Origin: Rhodocyclales bacterium
GTDB taxonomy: Bacteria > Pseudomonadota > Gammaproteobacteria > Burkholderiales > Rhodocyclaceae
Reading direction: 5' to 3'
Assembly: GCA_028292505.1 (NCBI GenBank)
Contig: JAQGMF010000005.1
Coordinates: forward strand, 1-64,000
Length of the DNA stretch: 64,000 bases
Shown here in pieces: positions 1 through 8,663 of this stretch (within the stretch, counting starts at the first letter, position 1; every line of letters starts with the position of its first letter). The translations under genes were made by a program, and so were the position numbers. The notes beneath the pieces are model-generated. The model made no database searches, had not been told where the DNA came from, and was given only the letters and a program-made list of their open reading frames with translations.

Positions 1-84
1 GCCGAGTGGTCGAAGGCACTCCCCTGCTAAGGGAGCATACGGTCAAAAACTGTATCAAGGGTTCGAATCCCTTCTTCTCCGCCA
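1..84 (+). tRNA. tRNA-Ser (anticodon GCT), 5' end outside the window
   Basis: The window opens in the D-arm (gccgagtggtcgaaggc). An anticodon stem-loop CTCCC-CTGCTAA-GGGAG gives anticodon GCT. A long variable arm (residues about 37-58) and a T-arm around GTTCGAATCC follow, then acceptor CTTCTCC, discriminator G and an encoded CCA ending at 84. The long variable arm is characteristic of class II tRNAs such as tRNA-Ser. The 5' acceptor strand is cut off by the window edge. Confidence 0.95.
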
Positions 85-133
85 AAAGATGGTTGCGGGA
101 TTGTTGCACTGCTTATACAATCTTGCACCTTTA

Positions 134-210
134 GCGCCCGTAGCTCATCTGGATAGAGTACTTGGCTACGAACCAAGGGGTAGGAAGTTCGAATCTTTCC
201 GGGCGCACCA
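134..210 (+). tRNA. tRNA-Arg (anticodon ACG)
   Basis: This is a complete cloverleaf. The acceptor strands GCGCCCG and CGGGCGC pair, the anticodon stem-loop CTTGG-CTACGAA-CCAAG gives anticodon ACG, the T-arm contains GTTCGAATC, and ACCA is encoded at the 3' end. The wobble A would be deaminated to inosine to read CGU/CGC/CGA (known biology). It lies 49 bp after tRNA-Ser on the same strand, so the two are probably co-transcribed. Confidence 0.96.
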
Positions 211-216
211 GAACGT

Positions 217-260
217 AAAAAATGGCTCAAATCTTGTCGATTTGAGCCATTTTTTTATTT
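217..260. terminator. Bidirectional intrinsic terminator
   Basis: A long perfect stem, with arms AAAAAATGGCTCAAAT and ATTTGAGCCATTTTTT around a CTTGTCG loop, is flanked by A and T tracts. It can therefore end both the tRNA transcript on the plus strand and the pseudouridine synthase transcript arriving on the minus strand, whose stop codon is at 273. Confidence 0.88.
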
Positions 261-272
261 CTCAGTTGAGCG

Positions 273-1469
273 TCAGAACTTTTCGTGGTCGCCGAGAAAG
301 CGCCATTTGCCAGGCGGTAGCTTGGCAAGTTTCACCTGGCCGATGCGCACGCGCTTGAGGCCGACGACCTGCAGCCCGACCAGCTCGCACATACGGCGGA
401 TCTGCCGCTTGCGGCCTTCGCGCAAGGCGAAGCGCAACTGGTCTTCGTTCTGCCAGCTCACCTTGGCCGGTTGCAGCGCTACGCCGTCGAGCATCAGACC
501 GTGGTTGAGCAGCTTGAGATCGTCGAACGACAGCGGGCCTTCGACGCGCACAAGATATTCCTTTTCAATATCGCTCTTTTCGCCGATCAGCTGCTTGGCG
601 ATGCGCCCATCCTGCGTCAGGACCAGCATGCCGGTGGAATCGATGTCTAGCCGTCCTGCCGGCGCTAGCTTGCGCAGATGACGTGCTTCGATGCGGCGCT
701 TGATGGGATCTTCTTCCCAGTGATTCTCCGGCGTGATCAGCACACTGGCTGGCTCGTAGCCGTCTTCGGCCTGGCCCGAGACGTAGCCGATCGGCTTGTG
801 AAGCACGATGGTCACGCGCTGCGTTTGCGTTACCTCGGCGATGGGTGTGAGCTCGATGTGCTGGTCGGGCATGATCTTGCTGCCGAGTTCATCGACCACC
901 ACCCCATCGACCTTCACCCAGCCACGCTCGATGTACTCGTCGGCTTCGCGGCGCGAACACAGGCCCAGTTCGGCCATGCGTTTGGACAGGCGCATTGAAC
1001 CCTTGGCGTCGGCGGCTTGCTGCCTGGTTTGCGCCTGAACTGCGGGTGCGCGCCTGGGGCGCTCGGCTTGTTGTGTGTCAATGCCGTCGGCACCGCGTGT
1101 GCGGCGTTCATGGGCGCGTGGCGGCGCGGTATCGGCATAGTTACGCGGCGCGGGAGACGAGCGATCTGCAGCAGGGCTGTGGCTTGAGCGACGTGGCTTT
1201 GGAGTGCCTTCGGTCGTGCGTCGCGTGCCACGTTCTGGCACTTCATCGCGGACGCGCGGAGCCGGGTGCGGTTTGACGCTGCCTTCTTCATCCCGAGCCT
1301 TGTGTTTAGCGATGAGGGCCTTGCTATCAGCCGTCGAAATGCGTGGTTTGGCAACGCCGCTGGCGCGCACCGGGGCGCGTCGAGGTGTGCCCGGAACGCG
1401 CTTTTCCGGCGCGGGTTTTTCCGGCAGGGAAAGCGTGTTGGCGGCCTTGGTTTTTTTTGTATCGGGCAT
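273..1469 (-). CDS. rluF: 23S rRNA pseudouridine synthase, RluF-like, with long basic N-terminal extension
   Basis: This 398-aa protein is predicted to isomerise a specific uridine in 23S rRNA to pseudouridine. The core starts near residue 157 with an S4 RNA-binding domain ([14 protein letters not shown]), followed by the catalytic motif [13 protein letters not shown] with its Asp. The C-terminal segment ([16 protein letters not shown]...PPGKWRFL) resembles RluF more than RluB, as I remember the families. Residues 1-155 are a low-complexity Arg/Pro/Ala/Lys-rich extension absent from E. coli RluF. The start codon has no clear Shine-Dalgarno (SD) sequence, and a run of eight A follows within codons 4-7. 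The family call is firm; RluF versus RluB is an inference. Confidence 0.85.
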   Translation of the reverse strand: MPDTKKTKAANTLSLPEKPAPEKRVPGTPRRAPVRASGVAKPRISTADSKALIAKHKARDEEGSVKPHPAPRVRDEVPERGTRRTTEGTPKPRRSSHSPAADRSSPAPRNYADTAPPRAHERRTRGADGIDTQQAERPRRAPAVQAQTRQQAADAKGSMRLSKRMAELGLCSRREADEYIERGWVKVDGVVVDELGSKIMPDQHIELTPIAEVTQTQRVTIVLHKPIGYVSGQAEDGYEPASVLITPENHWEEDPIKRRIEARHLRKLAPAGRLDIDSTGMLVLTQDGRIAKQLIGEKSDIEKEYLVRVEGPLSFDDLKLLNHGLMLDGVALQPAKVSWQNEDQLRFALREGRKRQIRRMCELVGLQVVGLKRVRIGQVKLAKLPPGKWRFLGDHEKF

Positions 1470-1500
1470 TGATGACTCGGTTCAGAGGTGACGACGTGTT

Positions 1501-2250
1501 TTAGGGATAGCCGAGCAGCGCCAAGTGTTTGGGACGCAGATAGCACCAGTCGCCGGAATCCAACTCTGGTAGCGAGCCGTCTTCCATGGAGAGGCCACCC
1601 ACAGCGAAGCGGTGCAGTTGATCGACATGATTGCCTGCGGCAGCGATCATGCGCTTGACGAGGTGGTACTTGCCCTGATCGACGACCAGCTCGACGAGCT
1701 TTTCGCCGACGCGTTTGGCCGTCAGCGCCTGCACCGGTTCGGGCTCGTCGACGAGCTGGACGCCTTCGAGCAGCTGGCGTATCTGTTCGTCATCGATCGG
1801 TAGATTGGTGGTGGCGCGATAGCTCTTGGTAACTTGCCGCTTGGCTGACGAAATAGCATGGATGAATTGGCCGTCGTCGGAGAACAGCAGCAGACCTGTC
1901 GTATCCACGTCGAGACGGCCGACGCTCTGTGCGCCGCGAATCACCAGCGGGTCGGGCAGTAAGTTATAGACACTTTTATTGTGCTTGGGTTTGTGCGAGC
2001 ACTCGTAGTTGGCCGGCTTGTGCAGGGCGATATATACCTGTTCGGCATATTCCCATTCCCATTCGTTGATCTCGAAAGTCAGCCCTGTCGCGTCGAATTC
2101 CAGGAAGGGGTCGCGGACGATCTCGCCGCCTACTTTGACTTCGCCTTCGCGAATGGCCTTGCGGCATTCCTTGCGGGTGCCGAAGCCTTGGGATTGCAGA
2201 ATTCTGTCAAGTTGCACGTTCTTGAAGACCACGCCGATGTTGGCGTTCAA
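1501..2250 (-). CDS. rsuA: 16S rRNA pseudouridine(516) synthase
   Basis: This 249-aa RsuA-family enzyme modifies small-subunit rRNA. It has an N-terminal S4 domain (LDRILQSQGFGTRKECRKAIREG), the catalytic block GRLDVDTTGLLLFS with the nucleophilic Asp, and a C-terminal signature (GKYHLVKRMIAAAGNHVDQLHR) very like RsuA. The length is about that of the E. coli enzyme plus a short N-terminal extension. It lies 31 bp upstream of the RluF-like gene on the same strand, so two rRNA pseudouridine synthases are probably co-expressed. The first Met is the only one near the S4 domain. Confidence 0.9.
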   Translation of the reverse strand: MNANIGVVFKNVQLDRILQSQGFGTRKECRKAIREGEVKVGGEIVRDPFLEFDATGLTFEINEWEWEYAEQVYIALHKPANYECSHKPKHNKSVYNLLPDPLVIRGAQSVGRLDVDTTGLLLFSDDGQFIHAISSAKRQVTKSYRATTNLPIDDEQIRQLLEGVQLVDEPEPVQALTAKRVGEKLVELVVDQGKYHLVKRMIAAAGNHVDQLHRFAVGGLSMEDGSLPELDSGDWCYLRPKHLALLGYP

Positions 2251-2269
2251 AGATTGTTATAAGAATGTC

Positions 2270-3181
2270 TCAAGCGAAACCCACTATCGCTTGGCTCAGC
2301 GCACTTGCCGCGAGCGCCGCAGGCACACTTACGCCGCCATATCGATGCAAAGCCTTGAGGATGCGAGGCTCGTCTTCGGTTTGTCGTACAAGAGCTGCAA
2401 TGACCTTTCGCGCCTTGCTCTTGTAGAGGAAGTTTGCCGCAAAGGTTAGCATCAACCGTGCAATCAAGAAGGCCGCAACGAAGTGCCAGACTTGCCGCCC
2501 GCCTTCAGAAATATCCAATAAGAAACCTACCCCGAGTACGAACAAATATTCGCCCAACAGCCACGCCATTCCGATGGCATACAGTTTTCGGTAAAACAAC
2601 CAGATGGGGCCAAAAATAAACGCCGCCAAATTGAAGGGCAGTGCGGCATGATCGCCGGACCAGCGTTTCAAATAATATGGATCTTGAGAAAAGGCCAGTA
2701 GCCGCTGCGCATCTAGGCTCAACGTATTGGCGACTTTGTCTTCCTCGTCCTTCAGAAGATACAGACCTTCTTCAATGCCCGAAATTACGGTTTGAGCTTG
2801 CGCCACTCGATCGCCAGGCACGAGAACTCTAGCGCCAATCAGCGACAAGCAAAACGTACCGATCATCTGCGCAGCGTTAGCGTCTGCGACATGTGCGAGC
2901 ACCCCTTCTTCCTGTAGTTTTGCAGCAAGAATGTATGCAGTAGTCGGGGTTATCTGTCGCGCAATGATTTCGAAGTCGTGAAAATCGCCTTCATCAATTG
3001 GTGGTGCTTCACTCACAGGGGGTGAAGGTAAAGTCAGCCCGCGGCTCAATAATTCTTCTCGCATGACTTCGTACCCAACCGCAGTTAGCCGCTGCGGATT
3101 GAAACGCTCTATCAGCTGGTCGTCGGGTAATAGGCGAAACGTTGCTGCCAAAGATTCACGCATTGCGCGGTCTTCCTGCAT
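2270..3181 (-). CDS. DUF2628-type membrane protein with N-terminal DUF2007-like region, coupled to mutL
   Basis: This 303-aa protein has no assigned function. Residues about 68-140 (FEIIARQITPTTAYILAAKLQEEGVLAHVAD and onward) resemble the DUF2007 'putative signal transducing protein' fold. Residues about 165-275 match the DUF2628 pattern: a W-rich stretch (NLAAFIFGPIWLFYRKLY) followed by two or three membrane segments. The start is one base after the mutL stop (TGATATG) and has a GGGGAC-like ribosome site inside mutL, so translation is probably coupled. The family calls are from memory of these DUFs. Confidence 0.7.
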   Translation of the reverse strand: MQEDRAMRESLAATFRLLPDDQLIERFNPQRLTAVGYEVMREELLSRGLTLPSPPVSEAPPIDEGDFHDFEIIARQITPTTAYILAAKLQEEGVLAHVADANAAQMIGTFCLSLIGARVLVPGDRVAQAQTVISGIEEGLYLLKDEEDKVANTLSLDAQRLLAFSQDPYYLKRWSGDHAALPFNLAAFIFGPIWLFYRKLYAIGMAWLLGEYLFVLGVGFLLDISEGGRQVWHFVAAFLIARLMLTFAANFLYKSKARKVIAALVRQTEDEPRILKALHRYGGVSVPAALAASALSQAIVGFA

Positions 3182-3182
3182 A

Positions 3183-4970
3183 TCATTGTCCCCGCATGAA
3201 AAGTTTATCGAGCTCGTTCATCGATAGCTGCACCCACGTGGGTCGGCCATGATTGCATTGATCGGCGCGCTCGGTCGCTTCCATGTCGCGTAGCAGGGCA
3301 TTCATTTCGGGGAGTGTGAGCTGGCGATTGGCGCGCACCGCGCCGTGGCAGGCCATCGTGCCGAGCAACTCGTTGCGCCGCGCTGCGATCACTTCGGTCG
3401 CTGGAAAATCGCGCAGCTCGCCGAGCAGGGCGCGCAGCAAATCCATCACGGAAGCGCGTGCCAGCAAGGCCGGCACGCTGCGTACGGCCAGTTCATTGGG
3501 GCCGGCCGGTGCGACATCGAAGCCCATCTGCTGCAGTGTATCGGCATGGTCTTCGGCCGTCGCCATTTCGATCTTGCTGGCGTTGAACACGGCAGGAATC
3601 AGCAGGCGCTGAACGCCCGGCGTGCCATCGAGCACGTGCTTGAGCTGTTCGTAGAGGATGCGTTCGTGGGCCGCGTGCATATCCACCAACACCAAGCCGC
3701 TCTCGTTCTGCGCGAGCACGAAGATGCCATGCAATTGCGCAATGGCGTATCCGAGCGGCGCGCCCTGCGTGGTGGCGGGTAATGCATTTGGCATTGCGCC
3801 GTTCGGAGCCTGATTGCGCGGCGCGAAAGCGCCCAAGGCCTCAAAGCTCGGAGTACGTCCGCCAGCAGGGGCAAATTGCGTGGGCGAGAAATAGCGCGCC
3901 TGTACGGGTTCCGCCACGCCCAGATGGGCTTGTTCTGTCGGGCTGGCCGGTGCGATGTAGTCATTGCTCTCTGGCACATGGATGGCTGCCTGCACCGGCG
4001 CGGCCAGTGCGCGCGTCAGTGCATGAAAAACGAACTGGTGAATGGCGCGCCCTTCGCGGAAGCGCACCTCCGTTTTCGCCGGGTGCACATTGACGTCAAC
4101 GCCTGCCGGGTCGAGTTCGAGAAACAGCGCGTAGGCCGCATGCCGATCACCATGCAGGATGTCGGCATACGCCTGACGCAAGGCGTGCTGGATGATCTTG
4201 TCACGCACGAAACGGCCATTGACGTAGAAGTATTGCGCATCGCGGTTGCTGCGCGCATAGGCGGGCAGCGAGGCGAAACCGAACAGACGTAGCGCGCCGG
4301 ACGCCACGTCGATCATGCGTGCCTGCGCCATGAAATCGTCGCCAAGAATCTCGCGCGCACGTCGCTCCGCATCGCCGGGTGCTAGGCGCAGATTGACACG
4401 TCCATTGTGGGAGAGTTGAAAGCCGACTTCCGGCCGTGCCAATGCGACGCGGCGAAAGGCATCGTCGCAATGTCCGTATTCCGTGGCATCGGACTTGAGA
4501 AATTTGCGCCGTGCCGGTGTGTTGTAGTACAGGTCGTCGACCTCGACTACGGTGCCGCCATTCAATGCTGCTGGCATAGGCTCGTGTTCGCGCTCGCTCA
4601 CGCGCCAGGCGTGACTGGTGCCACGCGCGCGGCTGGTGATGCGGGTGCGCGCCACGGACGAAATCGCCGCCAGCGCCTCGCCGCGAAAGCCCATCGTGCC
4701 GACCGCTTCCAGGTCTTCGAGCGTGGCGATCTTGCTGGTGGCGTGACGCTCCAGCGCCAGTGCCAGATCTTCCTTGGCGATGCCACAGCCATCGTCGGTG
4801 ACGCGCAATTGCTTGATGCCGCCCTGTGTCAACTGCACCTCGATGGCGCGGCTGTCCGCATCCAGAGAATTCTCCAGCAGCTCCTTGAGTACCGAGGCCG
4901 GACGTTCGACCACCTCGCCGGCCGCGATCTGGTTGATGAGCACTTCGGGAAGCTTGCGGATGGAGGGCAT
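3183..4970 (-). CDS. mutL: DNA mismatch repair protein MutL
   Basis: This 595-aa protein couples MutS mismatch recognition to strand removal. The N-terminal GHKL ATPase has its motifs (ELLENSLDA, DDGCGI, GTMGFRGEALAA). A Pro/Ala-rich linker (about 325-390) leads to the dimerisation domain. The endonuclease metal site appears conserved: DMHAAHERILYE (a DQHA-x2-E-x4-E motif with Q changed to M), ACHGAV and CNHGRP. This suggests a nicking MutL, unlike E. coli MutL. It is the first gene of a minus-strand pair with the DUF2628 protein, and a 98-bp gap separates it from the gene upstream. Confidence 0.97.
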   Translation of the reverse strand: MPSIRKLPEVLINQIAAGEVVERPASVLKELLENSLDADSRAIEVQLTQGGIKQLRVTDDGCGIAKEDLALALERHATSKIATLEDLEAVGTMGFRGEALAAISSVARTRITSRARGTSHAWRVSEREHEPMPAALNGGTVVEVDDLYYNTPARRKFLKSDATEYGHCDDAFRRVALARPEVGFQLSHNGRVNLRLAPGDAERRAREILGDDFMAQARMIDVASGALRLFGFASLPAYARSNRDAQYFYVNGRFVRDKIIQHALRQAYADILHGDRHAAYALFLELDPAGVDVNVHPAKTEVRFREGRAIHQFVFHALTRALAAPVQAAIHVPESNDYIAPASPTEQAHLGVAEPVQARYFSPTQFAPAGGRTPSFEALGAFAPRNQAPNGAMPNALPATTQGAPLGYAIAQLHGIFVLAQNESGLVLVDMHAAHERILYEQLKHVLDGTPGVQRLLIPAVFNASKIEMATAEDHADTLQQMGFDVAPAGPNELAVRSVPALLARASVMDLLRALLGELRDFPATEVIAARRNELLGTMACHGAVRANRQLTLPEMNALLRDMEATERADQCNHGRPTWVQLSMNELDKLFMRGQ

Positions 4971-5068
4971 GCGGTCAAGCGAGCGGCAAAGGCGGGATTA
5001 TAGGCGCTTGCACAGGGAGTAAAAGGCGCCGGCGCCATGTTGCTGCCAGCGCAAGGACGGTCTTGCGC

Positions 5069-6742
5069 CTAAGCAGGGCTGAGCCAGCCTTGGTAGCGCA
5101 CGATCAAGCCAATGAGTCTGTGGTTGATTTCGACATGAAAGCAGAAACGGCTGTTCGACACATACTCATAAGTTTGCCCACCTGGGGCCAAAGCTACCGG
5201 GAGTGGAATGCCCAGAAAACGCCACTGCCGGACGATCAAATGCAGGCGTTGGTCTGCAATGACTAACGCTAGGCCAAAGAGAAATGGGCCAAAACGTTCG
5301 ACCAGCAATTTGTCGGCGCGGCCGCAACCGGCGCCTTGCAGACTCGAAAACGATTTGTCACCGAAGGTTCGTTGCCAATGCTCGTGCTTGCCTTGCATTT
5401 GAAATGCGACCCGCACGGGTATGTCCTGTCCGGCCAGCGGGAAACGAAACAGCCTCGCAACGATACGTGCCAGCAAGCCATCTCCGCGCTCGACCTTCGC
5501 AAGCCCGCTGGCTGTCATGCCACCGACCCAGCCATGCATGGTTTGCAGGGGCTCGGGTAGCGATGACCAAGCCTCTCCGAGGATTCGTTGATACAGCGTT
5601 GCATCGGAGCTTGCCTGTGAGGCCTCTCGTTGTCCGCTATAGATGGTCCGCTGTCGGAAAATATTCTCGTAGTCTTCCAGTTCAAGCTCATGCGTGGCGG
5701 GCCGAGCGCCGGGCGCGGGTGGTGTGCCTGCGAGACTGCGGCGGACGATTGCTTCGATTGCCATCGATGGAATGAGCGGGCCATGATCGCCTTCCGCCAG
5801 CAGATGCCATGAGCGTTCAAGCGTTTCGCCGTTGTCGCCAACGCCGCGTACCGAGACAAACATGCCGCCGCGATGCTCGCCCCAACGCAGTACGTTAATG
5901 GCGAAATGGAAAGGACGCGCGAACGGTGATAGCGACGGCAACAACCGCCTGCGCACCAGCCAGGCCAATCCATTCAGCATACGGTGCAGAATTTCAGGAA
6001 CGGGACCTGCGCCCATCCAGATGGCATCGAGATCAGGCCAACTATGGGGCAGCACTTGCAGGTCCGGCACGTCGACCAGCGAGAAGCGGATGTTATGCAG
6101 CGGTAGTCGACCTGGCGGGCAGATCGTGTAGCGCATCGTTTCTGTCAGCGCGTAGCTGTGGGATTGCCGACCATCGCGTATCAAGACAACGCGTTTGCCC
6201 GCATAACTCGCAATGGCCCGGATGACATTCAATCCGACCCCGGCATAAGGTGACGGAGCGATGCCACCGGTAATCGTGCGGACGCTGGCCATGCCACGCG
6301 AGAGTCGTCGCACTACTGCTGCGGTCAGTACCGGAAAACTGCTGACACCGGCGAGAACATGAATGCCTCTGGCTTTGGCCGCAGCGTTGAACTGGTGAAT
6401 GCCAGTTACAAAATCCGAGCCGTCGGCCAAATCCATGTAGTGAATGCCGCATGCAATACAGGCTTCAACGACGCGATATGGCGCTTCGCCATAGGACTGG
6501 AACGGCCCCGTCGCATCCACAACGAGATCGGGCTCGATGGTGCGAAGTTGCTGTTCGACATCGGCGTTGCGGTCAAAAAGCAAGGCGCGTTTTTGCGCTC
6601 CCGGCGGTAGCGTGTCGCAAAACTGGCTCGCGCGACCGAGCGATCTGCCCGCGATGAGTAGGGTCAGGCTCGCTTCCTCGGCAAGCAGGAATGCCAGCCT
6701 CCCCCCAAAGATGCCGTACCCGCCCAGGATCAGGATATTCAT
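5069..6742 (-). CDS. Saccharopine dehydrogenase-like NAD(P)-binding protein with C-terminal DUF4166
   Basis: This 557-aa protein starts with a Rossmann fold (ILILGGYGIFGGRLA) and continues as the saccharopine dehydrogenase-like NADP-binding family (VVDATGPFQSYGEAPYRVVEACI, then HYMDLADGSDFV). From about residue 390 (LGEAWSSLPEPLQTMHG) the C-terminus matches DUF4166. The substrate is unknown; such proteins are not lysine-pathway enzymes by default. Its ATG overlaps the stop of the upstream DCC-family gene (ATGA at 6739-6742), indicating translational coupling and a shared role. Confidence 0.8.
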   Translation of the reverse strand: MNILILGGYGIFGGRLAFLLAEEASLTLLIAGRSLGRASQFCDTLPPGAQKRALLFDRNADVEQQLRTIEPDLVVDATGPFQSYGEAPYRVVEACIACGIHYMDLADGSDFVTGIHQFNAAAKARGIHVLAGVSSFPVLTAAVVRRLSRGMASVRTITGGIAPSPYAGVGLNVIRAIASYAGKRVVLIRDGRQSHSYALTETMRYTICPPGRLPLHNIRFSLVDVPDLQVLPHSWPDLDAIWMGAGPVPEILHRMLNGLAWLVRRRLLPSLSPFARPFHFAINVLRWGEHRGGMFVSVRGVGDNGETLERSWHLLAEGDHGPLIPSMAIEAIVRRSLAGTPPAPGARPATHELELEDYENIFRQRTIYSGQREASQASSDATLYQRILGEAWSSLPEPLQTMHGWVGGMTASGLAKVERGDGLLARIVARLFRFPLAGQDIPVRVAFQMQGKHEHWQRTFGDKSFSSLQGAGCGRADKLLVERFGPFLFGLALVIADQRLHLIVRQWRFLGIPLPVALAPGGQTYEYVSNSRFCFHVEINHRLIGLIVRYQGWLSPA

Positions 6743-7197
6743 TCTTCAGTTCTTATAAATCGATTTGCATATTCTGCAGGCGGCAGGTAGCAACTTTCTC
6801 GCTTACCAAAGAAACGCAGTCTGTTTTTCGCGACGAAGTCGTAGAGGAAATCCATCGCAAAAACAGGAAAGATGCGCAATAACGAGACCAATGACCACGG
6901 CAAACCGAGGCCCGCTACCATGCGGATTGAGCCACGCGACTTGAACCAGGCGTGGCCGTTTTCGATCAGGATATTTGTCTGGTAGTCATCGGGATCGAGA
7001 CCGTAGTGAACATATAACGCTTTGCCGAGAGCTGATTGTGCCGATAGCAAGCGATACTTGGCATGACGGTCATGGCGCAGGACGAAATTCGCCCAGCCTG
7101 AACACAGTGCGCAGTATCCATCGAAAATGATAACTGGATGTTTGTCTGGGAAGGCGGGGACTGAAGTGTCCGATCGATAGCTGTATGGCAGATGCAT
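6739..7197 (-). CDS. DCC1-like thiol-disulfide oxidoreductase family protein (DUF393)
   Basis: This 152-aa protein carries the family signature near its N-terminus, FDGYCALCSGWANFVLRHD, containing the CxxC that gives a thioredoxin-like redox motif. Further typical blocks (YRLLSAQSALGKAL, PWSLVSLLRIFP, DFLYDFVAKNR) follow. Members are small, often membrane-peripheral, and poorly characterised. It overlaps the saccharopine dehydrogenase-like gene by 4 bases and is the promoter-proximal gene of that pair. Confidence 0.85.
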   Translation of the reverse strand: MHLPYSYRSDTSVPAFPDKHPVIIFDGYCALCSGWANFVLRHDRHAKYRLLSAQSALGKALYVHYGLDPDDYQTNILIENGHAWFKSRGSIRMVAGLGLPWSLVSLLRIFPVFAMDFLYDFVAKNRLRFFGKRESCYLPPAEYANRFIRTEE

Positions 7198-7259
7198 TGT
7201 TGTCGGTCTGGCCGCGCCAGACTATGTAACGCTCCGCAGGATGGCGGCTCCGCGCGCAC

Positions 7260-8663
7260 TCAATTCAGCATGGCCAGCTTCGACTTCGCCAGTGGGGGGT
7301 TCTTCGCGAAGTAGCGCTTGATGCCGCGCAGCAAGGCCTCTGCCATCTTGTCCTGGTAAGCCTCGTCGAGGAGCTTCTTTTCTTCTTCGGGATTGGAGAT
7401 GAAGGCCGTCTCGACGAGGATGCTGGGGATGTCCGGCGCCTTGAGAACGGCGAAGCTGGCTTCTTCGATGGCGCCGCGATGAAGCGTGTTGATGCCGCCG
7501 ATTTCGCTGAGCACGGCCTTGGCCAGCTTGGTGCTGTCGTTGAGCGTGGCGGTTTGCGACAGGTCGAGCAGGGTGCGGGCGAGATGGCTGTCGTGCGTGC
7601 CGCCTATGTTGATGCCGCCGATCAGATCGGCCGCGTTTTCGCGTTGGGCAAGCCATTTGGCGGCGGTGCTGGACGCGCCGCGTTCGGAGAGGATGAACAC
7701 CGAGCTGCCGCGCGCTTCGGGTTTGACGAAGGCATCGGCGTGAATCGATACGAAGAGATCTGCCTCCACGCGGCGCGCCTTCTGTACGCGTTGCCCGAGC
7801 GGCACAAAAAAATCGGCATCGCGCGTGAGCATGGCGCGCATGTTCGGCTCGTTGTCGATAAGCGCCTTGAGGCGACGCCCGATCGACAGCGTGACGGTTT
7901 TTTCGTAGGTGCCGGCCTGTCCGATGGCGCCGGGATCTTCGCCGCCATGGCCGGGGTCGAGCGCGATAGTGATGAGCCGCGTGACCTTGGTTTTTTGCAG
8001 GCCATCGCGCTTGTCCCGTGTCGCTTCAGCCATTTGCTTGTCGATTGACTGTCTGGGTGATTCGGCCTGGATCGGGTCTGTTTTTATGACATTGGTCTTG
8101 GCGGTTTCGGGTGCGGGGCCGTTGCCGGCAGCGGCGTTCTCCGGACTGCTTTTTTCGATCAGCGCCAGCAAGGGGTCGACGGGTTCAGTCGGGTAGAGAT
8201 CGAGCACCAGGCGGTGGCCGTAGTTGCCGACTGGCGCAAGCGTGAAAATCTGCGGCTTGATTTCGCTCTTGAGTTCGACGACGAGACGCACCACGCCGGG
8301 CCGGTTGCGGCCGGCGCGGATGAGTTTGATGTAGGGGTCGCTATCGGTGATCTTGGAAGGCAGGCTTTGCAACACGCTGTCGAACTCGACGCCTTCGAGG
8401 TCGACGACGAGGCGTTCAGGATTCTTGACGATCTGCGCGTTGTAGCGCAGCGCGTCGCCGCCTTCGAGTGTGATGCGCGTATAGTCTTGCGCGGGCCACA
8501 CCCGAACTGCCAGCACACGTATGTCGCCGGCATAGGCAATCGGTGACACCAATAAGGTCATCAATGCGCCACCGGCCTTGAGAAGGGTGCGACGCGACAT
8601 GCCGTCCAGCAGGGAATTTACTTCGGGTCCGCGCTTGTTTTCAGGCCGGTATGCATCAGACAT
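7260..8663 (-). CDS. amiC: N-acetylmuramoyl-L-alanine amidase, AmiC type, Tat-exported
   Basis: This enzyme cleaves the amide between MurNAc and the stem peptide during cell separation. A twin-arginine signal (MSRRTLLKAGGALM, cleavage near YAG) precedes an AMIN domain (VRVWPAQDYTRITLEG) and, after a Pro/Ala-rich linker, an Amidase_3 domain with zinc ligands in DPGHGGEDPGA and VSIHADAF and a catalytic Glu in LVETAFIS. The start at 8663 gives 467 aa and overlaps tsaE by 46 bases. An ATG at 8600, 17 bases after the tsaE stop, gives 446 aa and puts the Tat signal at the very N-terminus. Neither has a strong ribosome site. Confidence 0.9.
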   Translation of the reverse strand: MSDAYRPENKRGPEVNSLLDGMSRRTLLKAGGALMTLLVSPIAYAGDIRVLAVRVWPAQDYTRITLEGGDALRYNAQIVKNPERLVVDLEGVEFDSVLQSLPSKITDSDPYIKLIRAGRNRPGVVRLVVELKSEIKPQIFTLAPVGNYGHRLVLDLYPTEPVDPLLALIEKSSPENAAAGNGPAPETAKTNVIKTDPIQAESPRQSIDKQMAEATRDKRDGLQKTKVTRLITIALDPGHGGEDPGAIGQAGTYEKTVTLSIGRRLKALIDNEPNMRAMLTRDADFFVPLGQRVQKARRVEADLFVSIHADAFVKPEARGSSVFILSERGASSTAAKWLAQRENAADLIGGINIGGTHDSHLARTLLDLSQTATLNDSTKLAKAVLSEIGGINTLHRGAIEEASFAVLKAPDIPSILVETAFISNPEEEKKLLDEAYQDKMAEALLRGIKRYFAKNPPLAKSKLAMLN

